Shown one piece after another: positions 1 through 7,818 of a stretch of DNA of 64,000 nt (its first letter is position 1; every line of letters begins with the position of its first letter). The notes beneath the pieces were generated by a model. The model was not told where the DNA came from, did no database searches, and saw nothing but the letters and a program-made list of their open reading frames with translations. The position numbers were made by a program, and so were the translations under genes. The DNA is from Pseudomonadota bacterium (GTDB lineage Bacteria > Myxococcota_A > UBA796 > CAJQPC01), in contig JAAESX010000309.1 of assembly GCA_024228935.1 (NCBI GenBank), positions 1-64,000 on the forward strand, read 5' to 3'.

Positions 1-114
1 GCGGGACGTTCCCACGAATCGACTCCCTACGTGGCATGGGGCCTCCTTCGCCCCAACCAGATCACACCACCAGCTACGAGTCGATCCCCAGGCGGGGACT
101 ATTTGATCGGCGCT
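1..114. other. left edge, no gene recognised
   Basis: I see no convincing coding frame or RNA gene here. A short hairpin (TCCCC, loop AGGC, GGGGA, positions 85-98) lies just past the stop codon of the minus-strand J-protein gene. It could help end that transcript, but it has no U-tract, so this is weak. Confidence 0.3.
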
Positions 115-684
115 CTAGAAGCGCAGCTTGTAGGGGTTCTTCTCCTTCTTGGAGGCCTGGGCCTTCGCGGCCTTCTGGGCCTTCTGGAGCCAGTCCTTCA
201 TGACCTCGTTGTCGCGCTCGAAGTTCATGGCGAACTGGATGTTCATCACGCAGCCCTGGTAGTTCTCGTCTCGCCAGGCCTGCAGCGCCAGTCGCCAGAA
301 CTTGCCGCCCTTCTCGGTGCGGGCAGCCAGCGCCGGGTCCTTGTTGGCGTCGGAGCTGGCCTTCGCGTCGGCTCGGCCTCCATCGCTCAGCCGGTTGGTG
401 CCCAGCGTGAGCTCGGCGTCGTAGGCGGCGCGGGTCTCCGGGTCCTTCAGGACGCGGTAGGCCTCGTTGATCAGCCGGTAGATGCGCGTGACCTTTCGGG
501 TCAGGTTGGCGTCGCCGCGGATCTTGTCCGGGTGGAGGCCGCGCGACTGCGTGCGGAAGCCGGTCTCGACCTCGGACTGCTGGGTGTCCTGGGCCAGGCC
601 GAGGAGCTGGTAGTAGCTGAGCTCGTCGAGGATCTCGTAGATCGTCTCGACTTCGATCTGCTTGGCGAGGCGCTTGTCGACCAT
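115..684 (-). CDS. J-domain co-chaperone (DnaJ-like)
   Basis: This 189-residue protein has a J domain at about residues 22-85. The HPD motif that stimulates Hsp70 ATPase is at residues 51-53, followed by the usual helix ending in LKDPETRAAYDAEL. It lacks the Gly/Phe region, the zinc fingers and the C-terminal client domains of full DnaJ. Its C-terminal half (about 110-189) is a helical, Lys-rich, possibly TPR-like segment, so it is a type III J-protein. It starts 16 bases after the stop of the Hsp70 gene, and the two are surely co-transcribed. The inference is that it is the dedicated partner of that lid-less Hsp70 rather than the housekeeping DnaJ. Confidence 0.9.
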   Translation of the reverse strand: MVDKRLAKQIEVETIYEILDELSYYQLLGLAQDTQQSEVETGFRTQSRGLHPDKIRGDANLTRKVTRIYRLINEAYRVLKDPETRAAYDAELTLGTNRLSDGGRADAKASSDANKDPALAARTEKGGKFWRLALQAWRDENYQGCVMNIQFAMNFERDNEVMKDWLQKAQKAAKAQASKKEKNPYKLRF

Positions 685-700
685 GTCGGCTCCAGTGGGT

Positions 701-2263
701 TCAGAAGCCTAGCTGATCGAAGCGCATCGTCTCCACTTCTTCTTCGGTCAGGCCGCTGCTCGCTTCGATTCGGATCTGGCGGTTCGTGCCGGTCTCGATG
801 TCTTCGGCTTCGACCTGGACGATGCCGTCCGCGTCGATCTCGAACGTGATGCGCACGCGGACCTCGCCGCGCGGTGCCGAGCGGAGTCCGTCCAGGACGA
901 ACTGACCGAGCAGCTCGTTGTCGGCCGCCATGCGGCTCTCGCCCTGGTACACGCCGACACGGACCTCGGTCTGGTAGTCGTGCGCGGTGTGGAAGACCTT
1001 CGAGCTGTCCGTCGGGATCGGGGTGTTCCGCGGGATCAGCACCTCGGTGAACCCGCCGACGGTCTTCACGCCCAGGCTCTGCGGGGTGACGTCGAGCAGG
1101 ACGCTGCCGCCGTCGTCGTCGTCCGAGGTCAGGTTGTGCGCCTGGATGGCCGCGCCGATGGCGACGACCTCGTCCGGGTTGATGTCCGTGTACGGGGTCT
1201 TGCCGAAGTACTCGCCGACCGCGTGGCGAACGAGGGGGATCCGGCTCATGCCGCCGACCATCAGGACGTGGTCGATGTTCGCGTTGGACATCTTGGCCTG
1301 CGAGAGCGCGTCGTCGCAGATCAGGAAGGTGCGCTGGATGAGGTTCGAGACGATGCGCCCGTACTGTTCGCGCGTCAGGACGGCGTGCAGTCCGAGCTCC
1401 TCGCCGGCGGGGGAGCGCGCCAGGCTGGGGACGCGGACCTCGACCTCCTCGGCGGTGGTCAGCGCGATCTTGGCCCGCTCGGCCGCGTCGCGGAGCTTCA
1501 TCCGAGGCGTGCGCAGAGCGCTGATGTCCAGTCCGTGCTGCTGTTGGAACAGCTCGGCCAGGTGGTCGGCCGCGGCGTAGTCGAAGTCGTCGCCGCCCAG
1601 GAACGTGTCGCCGCTCGTGGAGACGACCTCGAAGATGTCGTCGTCGAGGCGCAGGAGCGAGATGTCGAACGTTCCGCCGCCCAGGTCGTAGATGGCGATG
1701 TGCTGGCGCTTGCCCTGCTTGAAGCCGTACGAGAGCGCCGCGGCGGTGGGCTCGTTGATGATGCGGAGGCACTCGAGGCCGGCGATCTTCGCGGCGTCCT
1801 TGGTGGCCTGGCGCTGGTGGTCGTTGAAGTACGCGGGCACGGTGATGACCGCCCGGTCGACCTCCTCGCCCAGGGCCTCCTCGGCCAGTTCCTTCATGTG
1901 CTTCAGGACCTGGGCGCTGACCTCGGGCAGGGCCAGGACCTTGCCCGTCACGCGGACGCGGGCGTCCCCGTTGGGGCCCTCGACGATCTCGTACGCCGTG
2001 TGGCCCATGATCCGGCGCACGGTGTCGCTCAGGAAGCGGCGACCGATGAGTCGCTTCGCCGAGGCGATCGTGTTCTGCGGCGCGTAGATCAGGTTGCGGC
2101 GCGCGCGGTGCCCGACGATGACCTTGCCGCCATGGCCGTACGCCACGACCGAGGGCTGAGTGTTCCGGCCTCGCGAGTCCGCGAGGACCATCGGCTCGCC
2201 GTTTCGAACCACCGCGACACAGCTGTTCGATGTGCCCAGGTCGATTCCGACCGCCACGCCCAT
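701..2263 (-). CDS. Hsp70 family chaperone, short form
   Basis: A 520-residue Hsp70. The ATPase domain is clear: phosphate-1 motif IDLGTSNS (residues 6-13), VITVPAYFNDHQRQAT, NEPTAAALSYG, the phosphate-2 motif YDLGGGTFD and the adenosine motif VLMVGGMSRIPLV. A beta-sandwich substrate domain follows, but the protein ends near residue 520, against about 638 for DnaK, so most of the helical lid is absent. I chose the ATG at 2263, which puts the first strand GVAVGIDLG directly at the N terminus; an open frame runs 30 bases further upstream. It sits 52 bases downstream of the inositol monophosphatase gene and immediately upstream of a J-protein. It is probably a specialised chaperone of the envelope-stress cluster. 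Confidence 0.92.
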   Translation of the reverse strand: MGVAVGIDLGTSNSCVAVVRNGEPMVLADSRGRNTQPSVVAYGHGGKVIVGHRARRNLIYAPQNTIASAKRLIGRRFLSDTVRRIMGHTAYEIVEGPNGDARVRVTGKVLALPEVSAQVLKHMKELAEEALGEEVDRAVITVPAYFNDHQRQATKDAAKIAGLECLRIINEPTAAALSYGFKQGKRQHIAIYDLGGGTFDISLLRLDDDIFEVVSTSGDTFLGGDDFDYAAADHLAELFQQQHGLDISALRTPRMKLRDAAERAKIALTTAEEVEVRVPSLARSPAGEELGLHAVLTREQYGRIVSNLIQRTFLICDDALSQAKMSNANIDHVLMVGGMSRIPLVRHAVGEYFGKTPYTDINPDEVVAIGAAIQAHNLTSDDDDGGSVLLDVTPQSLGVKTVGGFTEVLIPRNTPIPTDSSKVFHTAHDYQTEVRVGVYQGESRMAADNELLGQFVLDGLRSAPRGEVRVRITFEIDADGIVQVEAEDIETGTNRQIRIEASSGLTEEEVETMRFDQLGF

Positions 2264-2315
2264 GCTGCTTCTCCAACCCTGACCGACATCCACCGCAGCA
2301 CGTCTGCGGACAGCG

Positions 2316-3071
2316 CTACAAGGGTAGCAGGGGGCCGATCGCCTGTGTCATCTCGCCATGGATCCGGCCGTTCGTCGCGAGTAGTCGAGGCCGGTCCAGA
2401 TCGAGCGCTCCGCCCTCCATGTCGGTCACGCTGCCGCCGGCCTCCTGGACCAGGAGCGCTCCAGCGGCCACGTCCCAGGCGTTGAGTCCGAACTCCCAGA
2501 AGCCGTCGAGCTGACCGGTCGCGACCATTGCGAGGTCCATCGCGGCGGCTCCGGCGCGGCGGAAGCCCTGGGCGCGCTCGAGGAAGACCTTCACGAAGCG
2601 CAGGTAGTCGTCTGCTCGCTCCCGGCGGTCGTAGGCGAAGCCGCTGGCCACCAGGGACTGGGACAGCTGATCCCGCTCCGAGACCCGGATCGCGTCGCCG
2701 TTGCAGCGCGCGCCGCCGCCCTTGGTGGCCTCGAACAGTCGGCGGTGGACCGGGTCGTAGATCACGCCCACCTCGAGCACGCCGTCGACGAGGAGCGCGA
2801 TGGACACGCAGTACGAGGGGAACCCGTGGACGAAGTTCGTGGTGCCGTCGAGCGGGTCGACGATCCAGCGCGTGAGCCCGCGCGAGCCGCCCCCTTCCTC
2901 GCCCAGGATGTCGATGCCCGAGCGCGACAGGACGGCGCGGATGGCGTCTTCGCAGGCCAGATCGATCTGCGTGACCAGGTCGACCGCGCCCTTGTGTCGC
3001 ACGTCGAGGCGGGGCGGGTCGTGCAGCAGCTCCCCTGCGGCGAGGGCGGCTTCCTTGGCGAGAGCGATCAC
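2316..3071 (-). CDS. inositol monophosphatase family protein
   Basis: A 251-residue cytosolic Mg-dependent phosphatase (SuhB/IMPase family, usual length about 260). The metal-binding signatures are visible: LGEE (first metal Glu), DPLDGTTNF (second motif) and NAWDVAAGALLVQEAGG (C-terminal metal Asp). The substrate could be inositol phosphate or another sugar phosphate. The sequence does not decide this. The start is a GTG at 3071 whose last bases form the TGA stop of the D-aminoacyl-tRNA deacylase gene (GTGA overlap), which implies translational coupling. The longer open frame extending upstream to 3764 is antisense-type noise. Confidence 0.93.
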   Translation of the reverse strand: MIALAKEAALAAGELLHDPPRLDVRHKGAVDLVTQIDLACEDAIRAVLSRSGIDILGEEGGGSRGLTRWIVDPLDGTTNFVHGFPSYCVSIALLVDGVLEVGVIYDPVHRRLFEATKGGGARCNGDAIRVSERDQLSQSLVASGFAYDRRERADDYLRFVKVFLERAQGFRRAGAAAMDLAMVATGQLDGFWEFGLNAWDVAAGALLVQEAGGSVTDMEGGALDLDRPRLLATNGRIHGEMTQAIGPLLPL

Positions 3072-3508
3072 GGGGTGTCCAGGACGAGGGTGACGGGGCC
3101 GTCGTTGATGAGAGCGACCTTCATGTCGGCGGCGAAGACGCCCCGCTCGTTCGGCACGCCCTCGTCGGCGAGCAGCTCGCAGAAGCGGAGGTAGAGCGGC
3201 TTCGCGAGCTCCGGCCCTGCAGATGCGATGAAGCTGGGCCGCCGTCCCTTTCGGCAGTCCCCGTAGAGCGTGAACTGGGAGACGACGAGCGCGGTGCCGC
3301 CGACGTCGACGACGCTCTTGTTCATCTTTCCGGCGTCGTCCGGGAAGATCCGCAGGCCAGCGACCTTGCGAGCGAGCCAGGCGGCCTGGGCTTCGGTGTC
3401 GTCGGGGGCCACGGCCACGAGCACCATCAGTCCGCGGCCACAGCGGCCGGTGACCTGGCCGTCGACGCGGCACGAGGCCTCGCTCACGCGCTGGAGGACG
3501 GCCCTCAT
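3068..3508 (-). CDS. dtd: D-aminoacyl-tRNA deacylase
   Basis: A 146-residue protein of the Dtd family, which hydrolyses D-amino acids (and mis-charged glycine) from tRNA. It starts MRAVLQRVSEASC, as the family does. It has the conserved SQFTLYGDCRKGRRPSF strand-loop and the C-terminal NDGPVTLVLDTP segment holding the cross-subunit Gly-cis-Pro motif. Length is standard. Its start overlaps the stop of the pseudokinase gene by four bases (ATGA) and its stop overlaps the IMPase start by four bases (GTGA). It therefore sits as a coupled middle gene. Confidence 0.96.
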   Translation of the reverse strand: MRAVLQRVSEASCRVDGQVTGRCGRGLMVLVAVAPDDTEAQAAWLARKVAGLRIFPDDAGKMNKSVVDVGGTALVVSQFTLYGDCRKGRRPSFIASAGPELAKPLYLRFCELLADEGVPNERGVFAADMKVALINDGPVTLVLDTP

Positions 3509-5334
3509 GGCCCGTTGCAGAGGAACTCGCCGCCCGAGCTGCTGCAGATGTACTGCCCAGCACCCGTGACGACGACGACCCCGCGGGTGTCTCCCTGCTG
3601 GAGGAAGCAGCTGACCGTGCCGGCGAACTGGAGACGGACGGCGCCGGCGAACTTCGTCGTCTGGCCGTCTCCGCAGCGAATCGTGACCTTGTCCGGCGCG
3701 GCGACGCTGATCTTGGCTTCGTACTTCGAGCCCACGGCTGCGGTGGCGGCCTCGGTGGGCACACTCGTGGCCGTCTTTGAGCTGCTGGAGCCGCTCGAGG
3801 AAGAGCTGGTCGACTTCGAAGACGATCCGCTGGAGTTCGTGGTTTTCGTGGAGGAACCTGTCGATTTCGAGGGGCTTCCGCTCGACTTCGAGCTGGAGTC
3901 GGTCGACTTGGTGGTCGAGGCCGCGGGCTTCGGGGGCTCGGGCTCGGGCTCCACGTTCGCGTCGACCGGGTCGGGCTCAGCGGAGTCGAAGCGGTCCTCG
4001 AGATCCTGGAGCGAGGGCCTGTCGTCCTCGGCCGAGACCGGCTGGGGCTGGACGATGTCGCCCGTCTGGGGCTGCAGCACGTAGTACGCGACGCCGCCGA
4101 CAGCGGACAGACCCATGCACAGCAGCACGAGCACGCCGACGGCGATCGCGACGTACTTCAGCGTGTTGTCGCCTCCGGTCTCGGAGGGCGCCGGAGGAGG
4201 GGGCGGCGGCTGCTGTGGGGACCAGGCCACCGGCTGGGCCGGAGGCGCGGGCTGGGCGACGGGCGGACGTGGGGCCGGGGGCCTGGGCGCGGCGGGCGCC
4301 TGCGGCTGGGCCGGTGGGCGTGGTGCGGGAGGGCGGGGCGCGGCGGGCTGGGCCGCGCGAGGGGCTCGCGGCTGCTCGCGGCGAGGAGCCTCGGGCTGTG
4401 GGCGCTCAAACCCGACGGGAGTCGGACCCGCCAGGTCTTCCTCGCCCCAGGATGGAGCGCTGCGAGGCGCGGGGGCGCCGCGTCGACCGCCGCCGACCGG
4501 ACGGGCGGGCTCGAGCTGCTCGCGCTCCCACTCTTCGTCTTCCTCGGCGATCATCGCGGCGATGCGCTCGCGTGACCACATCTGGGTCGACTCGCCACGG
4601 GACGAGGGCGCCTGACGCTCCTTCGCCTTGAACTGGCCTGTGTTCCCGCGCGGCAGGGGGGCACGGATGCCCGAGGCGCCGGCCAGGTCCTCGTGAGCCG
4701 CCTTGGCCTGGGGAGCGGGGGCGCCGCTGCGTCGGAGCATGCGCGCGGCCCACTCCTGGAGCCCGGCGCCCGGGCACTGCTCGGCCACCACCGCCAGGAC
4801 GTTCGCGGCGTCGAGCGGCTCGGGGCGGTCCTCAGTGTCGTACGCCAGGACCTGGCAGAGGAAGCGCTGCACGTCCTCGAGCCAGCGCCGACCCTGGACA
4901 CTGGAGAAGTCCATCGACATCACCCGTCCGACGACCGCGTCGTCGTGGGCGTCGGGATCTCGCGGCAGACGGCCGAGCGGCTCGTCCGACATCAGCGAGT
5001 GGAGCACGACGCCCAGTCCGAAGACGTCCGTCGCCGGTCCGTCCGGTCGGCCCTCGGGGGCGCGGGTCGTCCGTCGGGGCTGTCCGAAGCCGTCGAGCCG
5101 CACGGCGCCGGTGGCGTCGACCTTGACGAAGCCCGGCTTGATGTCGCCGTGGACGACCTCGTCCTCCTCGGCGATGGTCAGGATGTCGGCGATGGCCGAG
5201 CCGATCTCGAGGCAGGCCTTCAGCGGCGGCCGCCCCTGGTCGAGGAGGTCCGCCAGGGGAGTCCCCGCAGCCTCACCGTCGTCGGTGAGGATCGTGCCTT
5301 CGGCTCCGGCTTCGCGCGTGTAGTACCAGCTCAC
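3505..5334 (-). CDS. membrane pseudokinase with extracytoplasmic C-terminal domain
   Basis: A 609-residue protein. Residues about 35-200 resemble only the C-lobe of a Ser/Thr protein kinase: HGDIKPGF (62-69) stands where HRDLKPEN is expected, and LDGFG where DFG is expected. The whole N-lobe with its glycine loop and catalytic lysine is missing, since the gene begins just before helix D. A Pro/Ala-rich linker follows, then one membrane helix (about 392-419), an acidic segment, a Ser/Thr/Lys-rich linker (about 473-536) and a small C-terminal beta domain with four cysteines. It is predicted to be inactive as a kinase. A scaffold or signalling adaptor role is inference. It starts 13 bases after the histidine kinase gene and overlaps dtd by four bases. 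Confidence 0.85.
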   Translation of the reverse strand: MSWYYTREAGAEGTILTDDGEAAGTPLADLLDQGRPPLKACLEIGSAIADILTIAEEDEVVHGDIKPGFVKVDATGAVRLDGFGQPRRTTRAPEGRPDGPATDVFGLGVVLHSLMSDEPLGRLPRDPDAHDDAVVGRVMSMDFSSVQGRRWLEDVQRFLCQVLAYDTEDRPEPLDAANVLAVVAEQCPGAGLQEWAARMLRRSGAPAPQAKAAHEDLAGASGIRAPLPRGNTGQFKAKERQAPSSRGESTQMWSRERIAAMIAEEDEEWEREQLEPARPVGGGRRGAPAPRSAPSWGEEDLAGPTPVGFERPQPEAPRREQPRAPRAAQPAAPRPPAPRPPAQPQAPAAPRPPAPRPPVAQPAPPAQPVAWSPQQPPPPPPAPSETGGDNTLKYVAIAVGVLVLLCMGLSAVGGVAYYVLQPQTGDIVQPQPVSAEDDRPSLQDLEDRFDSAEPDPVDANVEPEPEPPKPAASTTKSTDSSSKSSGSPSKSTGSSTKTTNSSGSSSKSTSSSSSGSSSSKTATSVPTEAATAAVGSKYEAKISVAAPDKVTIRCGDGQTTKFAGAVRLQFAGTVSCFLQQGDTRGVVVVTGAGQYICSSSGGEFLCNGP

Positions 5335-5347
5335 GCGAAGCAGACTA

Positions 5348-6538
5348 TCAGCCGAAGTCGAGCCGGACGATCAGGCCGCCTCCGGGCACGTTCAGCGCTT
5401 CGACGGACCCGCCGTGCAGCTCGGTGACCTGACGGACGATCATGAGCCCCAGGCCGGTGCCGCCGGAGCTGCGAGCGCGTGAGGCATCCGTCCGGAAGAA
5501 CGGCTCGAACAGGCGATCGAGGGCGTCTTCGGGGACGCCGGGCCCGTCGTCCACCACCTCGATCCGGCGGCCGACGAGCCGGATGGTCGGCTGTGTCTCG
5601 GCGTGCTTCCGCGCGTTTCGCACCAGGTTGTCGAGAGCGCGCGCGAAGAGCGTGGCGTCCCCCCGCAGCGGGAACGCGGCCCCTTGGACGGTCGCTCCGG
5701 TCGCCGCGGCGAGCGCGGCCAGGTCCAGTGGCTCGTCGGCCAGCTTTGCGTCGCCCAGCTCGAGACGGCTGATCGTCGTCAGCTCGCGGATGAGCTTCTC
5801 GAGCTCGCCCAGATCGCCGCGCATCGCCGCCACCCGCTCGGGCGCGGTGTCCTCGAGCAGCGAGAGCTCCAGCTCGAGGCGCGTCAGGGGGGTGCGGAGC
5901 TCGTGCGAGATGCCCGCCATGAGCTCCTTGTCCGCTCGCCGGCCTGCGTCGATGCGGTCGGCCATGGCGTTGAAGGCGGTGGCGGCCTCGCGCAGCTCCG
6001 GCGGCCCCTGGTCGGTCGCCAGTCGGTGGCTCAGGTCGCCCCCCGCCATCTGCTCCATCGCGCGGCGCGTGGTGTCGAGCGGGCGCAGCGCCACCCGACC
6101 GATCCAGCCGACGGCGACGAAGACGAGCACGCCCACGATGAGGAAGAAGGCGGGCAGTCGACGGCCCGGGCTGCCCAGGTCGAGCTTGTGGTGGACCGCG
6201 ATCCAGCCCGTCGGCGTCTCCACCGCGATGATGTTGCGGGGCCCGCGCACGTACATGACGTCGTGCCCCTGGTGGGTGACCTCGACCCAGCGGCGGTGGT
6301 CGCCAGGGCCGGGAGGTGCGGCGGGGAGTCGCCGAGCCTCGACGCCGAGCGCCTGGGCGACCTCGTCGTGGCCCGCGTGCAGCTCGCTCGCCACGTAGAC
6401 GGCCGAGTCCAGGTGCTGCTGGAGCAGCGAGCGGGACAGCGGCCTCAGGATGGCGCCGCCGGCGACCGCCCAGGCCAGGAAGACGGTCACCGCGACCAGC
6501 CCGGCCAGGGCCAGCAGGAGCCGCCGCCGCAGGCTCAC
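5348..6538 (-). CDS. sensor histidine kinase, CpxA/RstB-like
   Basis: A 396-residue inner-membrane kinase. It has a charged N terminus (MSLRRRLLL) with a first membrane helix at about 7-28, a periplasmic sensor of about 100 residues, and a second helix at about 130-150. A HAMP linker, a HisKA domain with the phospho-acceptor His212 (GISHELRTPL) and an HATPase_c domain (DNLVRNARKHA, DDGPGVPE, GGTGLGLMIV) complete it. Its start overlaps the response regulator stop by four bases (ATGA). With the Spy-like gene upstream it has the layout of an envelope-stress Cpx system. The actual signal is not shown by sequence. Confidence 0.95.
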   Translation of the reverse strand: MSLRRRLLLALAGLVAVTVFLAWAVAGGAILRPLSRSLLQQHLDSAVYVASELHAGHDEVAQALGVEARRLPAAPPGPGDHRRWVEVTHQGHDVMYVRGPRNIIAVETPTGWIAVHHKLDLGSPGRRLPAFFLIVGVLVFVAVGWIGRVALRPLDTTRRAMEQMAGGDLSHRLATDQGPPELREAATAFNAMADRIDAGRRADKELMAGISHELRTPLTRLELELSLLEDTAPERVAAMRGDLGELEKLIRELTTISRLELGDAKLADEPLDLAALAAATGATVQGAAFPLRGDATLFARALDNLVRNARKHAETQPTIRLVGRRIEVVDDGPGVPEDALDRLFEPFFRTDASRARSSGGTGLGLMIVRQVTELHGGSVEALNVPGGGLIVRLDFG

Positions 6539-7218
6539 GGGTTCTGCGGGACGACGTACCCGATGCCGCGGACCGTCTTCACGAACACCGGCTTCCGGGC
6601 GTCGTCGCCGAGCTTCCGGCGGATGTGGCTCACGTGCACGTCGACGCTGCGGTCGAAGGCGGCGTAGTCCTCGCCGCGAGCGAGCTCCATCAGGCGCTCG
6701 CGGGGGATGACCCGGCCGGCGTTCGCCACCAGGGTCCGCAGGATCTCGAACTCGGTGGTGGTGAGCTCGACCGGGGTGTCGTCGAGCGTGACCGTGCGAC
6801 GGTCCGGGTCCACAGCGATGGGGCCAGCGCGCAGGACCTGGCCCGCGGAAGGGGCCGAGCCCGAGCGACGGAGGACCGCCTCGATGCGGGCGACGAGCTC
6901 ACGCGGGTTGAACGGCTTGGCCAGGTAGTCGTCCGCGCCCAGCTCGAGCCCGACGATGCGGTCGAAGTCGTCGCCCCGTGCGGTCAGCAGGATGATGGGC
7001 ACGGCGGAGGTCGGGCGCAGCGAGCGCAGGACCTCGAAGCCGTCCATGCCCGGCATCATCACGTCCAGGACGGCCAGGTCGATGCCGCCCGCGCGCAGGC
7101 GCTCGAGTCCGGCCGGGCCGTCGGATGCGGTCTCCACCGCGAAGCCCCGCCCACCGAGGTACTCGGCGAGCAGGGCCCGGATCCGGTCGTCGTCGTCGAT
7201 GATCAGGATCCGACGCAT
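6535..7218 (-). CDS. response regulator, OmpR/CpxR family
   Basis: A 227-residue two-domain regulator. The receiver has the acidic pocket IIDDDD, the phospho-acceptor Asp52 (LDVMMPG), Thr in LLTARGDD and Lys in LAKPFN. The winged-helix DNA-binding domain (about 130-225) ends with the typical VDVHVSHIRRKLGDD and VKTVRGIGYV. It lies 9 bases after the Spy-like gene and overlaps the histidine kinase gene. A perfect 10-bp tandem repeat upstream of the Spy-like gene (7794-7813) is a candidate binding site. Confidence 0.96.
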   Translation of the reverse strand: MRRILIIDDDDRIRALLAEYLGGRGFAVETASDGPAGLERLRAGGIDLAVLDVMMPGMDGFEVLRSLRPTSAVPIILLTARGDDFDRIVGLELGADDYLAKPFNPRELVARIEAVLRRSGSAPSAGQVLRAGPIAVDPDRRTVTLDDTPVELTTTEFEILRTLVANAGRVIPRERLMELARGEDYAAFDRSVDVHVSHIRRKLGDDARKPVFVKTVRGIGYVVPQNP

Positions 7219-7227
7219 GCGGCGAGC

Positions 7228-7710
7228 CTACTCCAGGCCCTTGGCGCCGCGCTGCTCGAAGGCCTCACGCCGCTCGGCGCGCTCGTCGCCCATCGACTCG
7301 AGCTCGGCGACCAGGGTCGCCTTCTGCTTGGGCGTGAACGTCTCGACCAGGTCCAGGACGCCATCCGCACGGTCGTGCAGCATCTGGCCCATCGAGTCCA
7401 GGCCGTCGTCGATGGCGTCGTGGACCTTGCGGCGGTTGGGCTCGTCGCTCCCGAGCTCGTCCAGGAGCTCGCCCATGGTCGCCTGGCGCTCGTCGGCCAG
7501 CGCCATGTGGGCCTCGCGGCTGGCGTCGCGGAGCTCGATGGCCTGCTCCTTCTGGGCGTCGTCGAGGTCGAGCTTCTCGAGCAGCAGCTTCATGTGGGCG
7601 TCGGGGCCGAACCCGCCGGGGCCACCCGGGCCGCGGGCCAGCGCCAGGCTGCCGAACGCGAGGGTGCCCACCAGGGCGGAGAGACCAAGGATGCCGAGGG
7701 ACTTCTTCAT
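7228..7710 (-). CDS. Spy/CpxP-like periplasmic protein
   Basis: A 160-residue exported protein with a classical signal peptide (MKKSLGILGLSALVGTLAF, cleavage probably after SLALA). The mature part is all helical, with paired segments LDLDDAQKEQAIELRD and FTPKQKATLVAELE. These resemble the two LTxxQ-type motifs of Spy, CpxP and periplasmic metal sensors. It is the first gene of the two-component operon, so it probably acts as the chaperone or feedback inhibitor of the sensor. A good Shine-Dalgarno (AGGAG, 7 bases before ATG) supports the start. It is one of only three exported proteins here with an ordinary charged signal sequence. Confidence 0.85.
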   Translation of the reverse strand: MKKSLGILGLSALVGTLAFGSLALARGPGGPGGFGPDAHMKLLLEKLDLDDAQKEQAIELRDASREAHMALADERQATMGELLDELGSDEPNRRKVHDAIDDGLDSMGQMLHDRADGVLDLVETFTPKQKATLVAELESMGDERAERREAFEQRGAKGLE

Positions 7711-7793
7711 GCGAGCTCCTGTGTTGATGTCGCACCCAGGAGTACGTTCGCTTTGCTCGTGGGCCGTCCGATGGGCCTGAACGAGTCCGGCGA

Positions 7794-7813
7794 AGTGTGA
7801 AGGAGTGTGAAGG
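7794..7813 (-). promoter_or_regulatory. perfect 10-bp tandem repeat, candidate response-regulator site
   Basis: The decamer AGTGTGAAGG occurs twice back to back, giving GTGAA-N5-GTGAA. This is the spacing of OmpR-family sites; the E. coli CpxR box is GTAAA-N5-GTAAA. It is 84-103 bases upstream of the Spy-like start codon, in the only long intergenic space of the operon. The role is inferred. Confidence 0.45.
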
Positions 7814-7818
7814 TCGGC

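Noticed and set aside
1..114. Possible tRNA or riboswitch at the left edge
   Set aside because: No cloverleaf or known aptamer could be folded; only one short hairpin is present.
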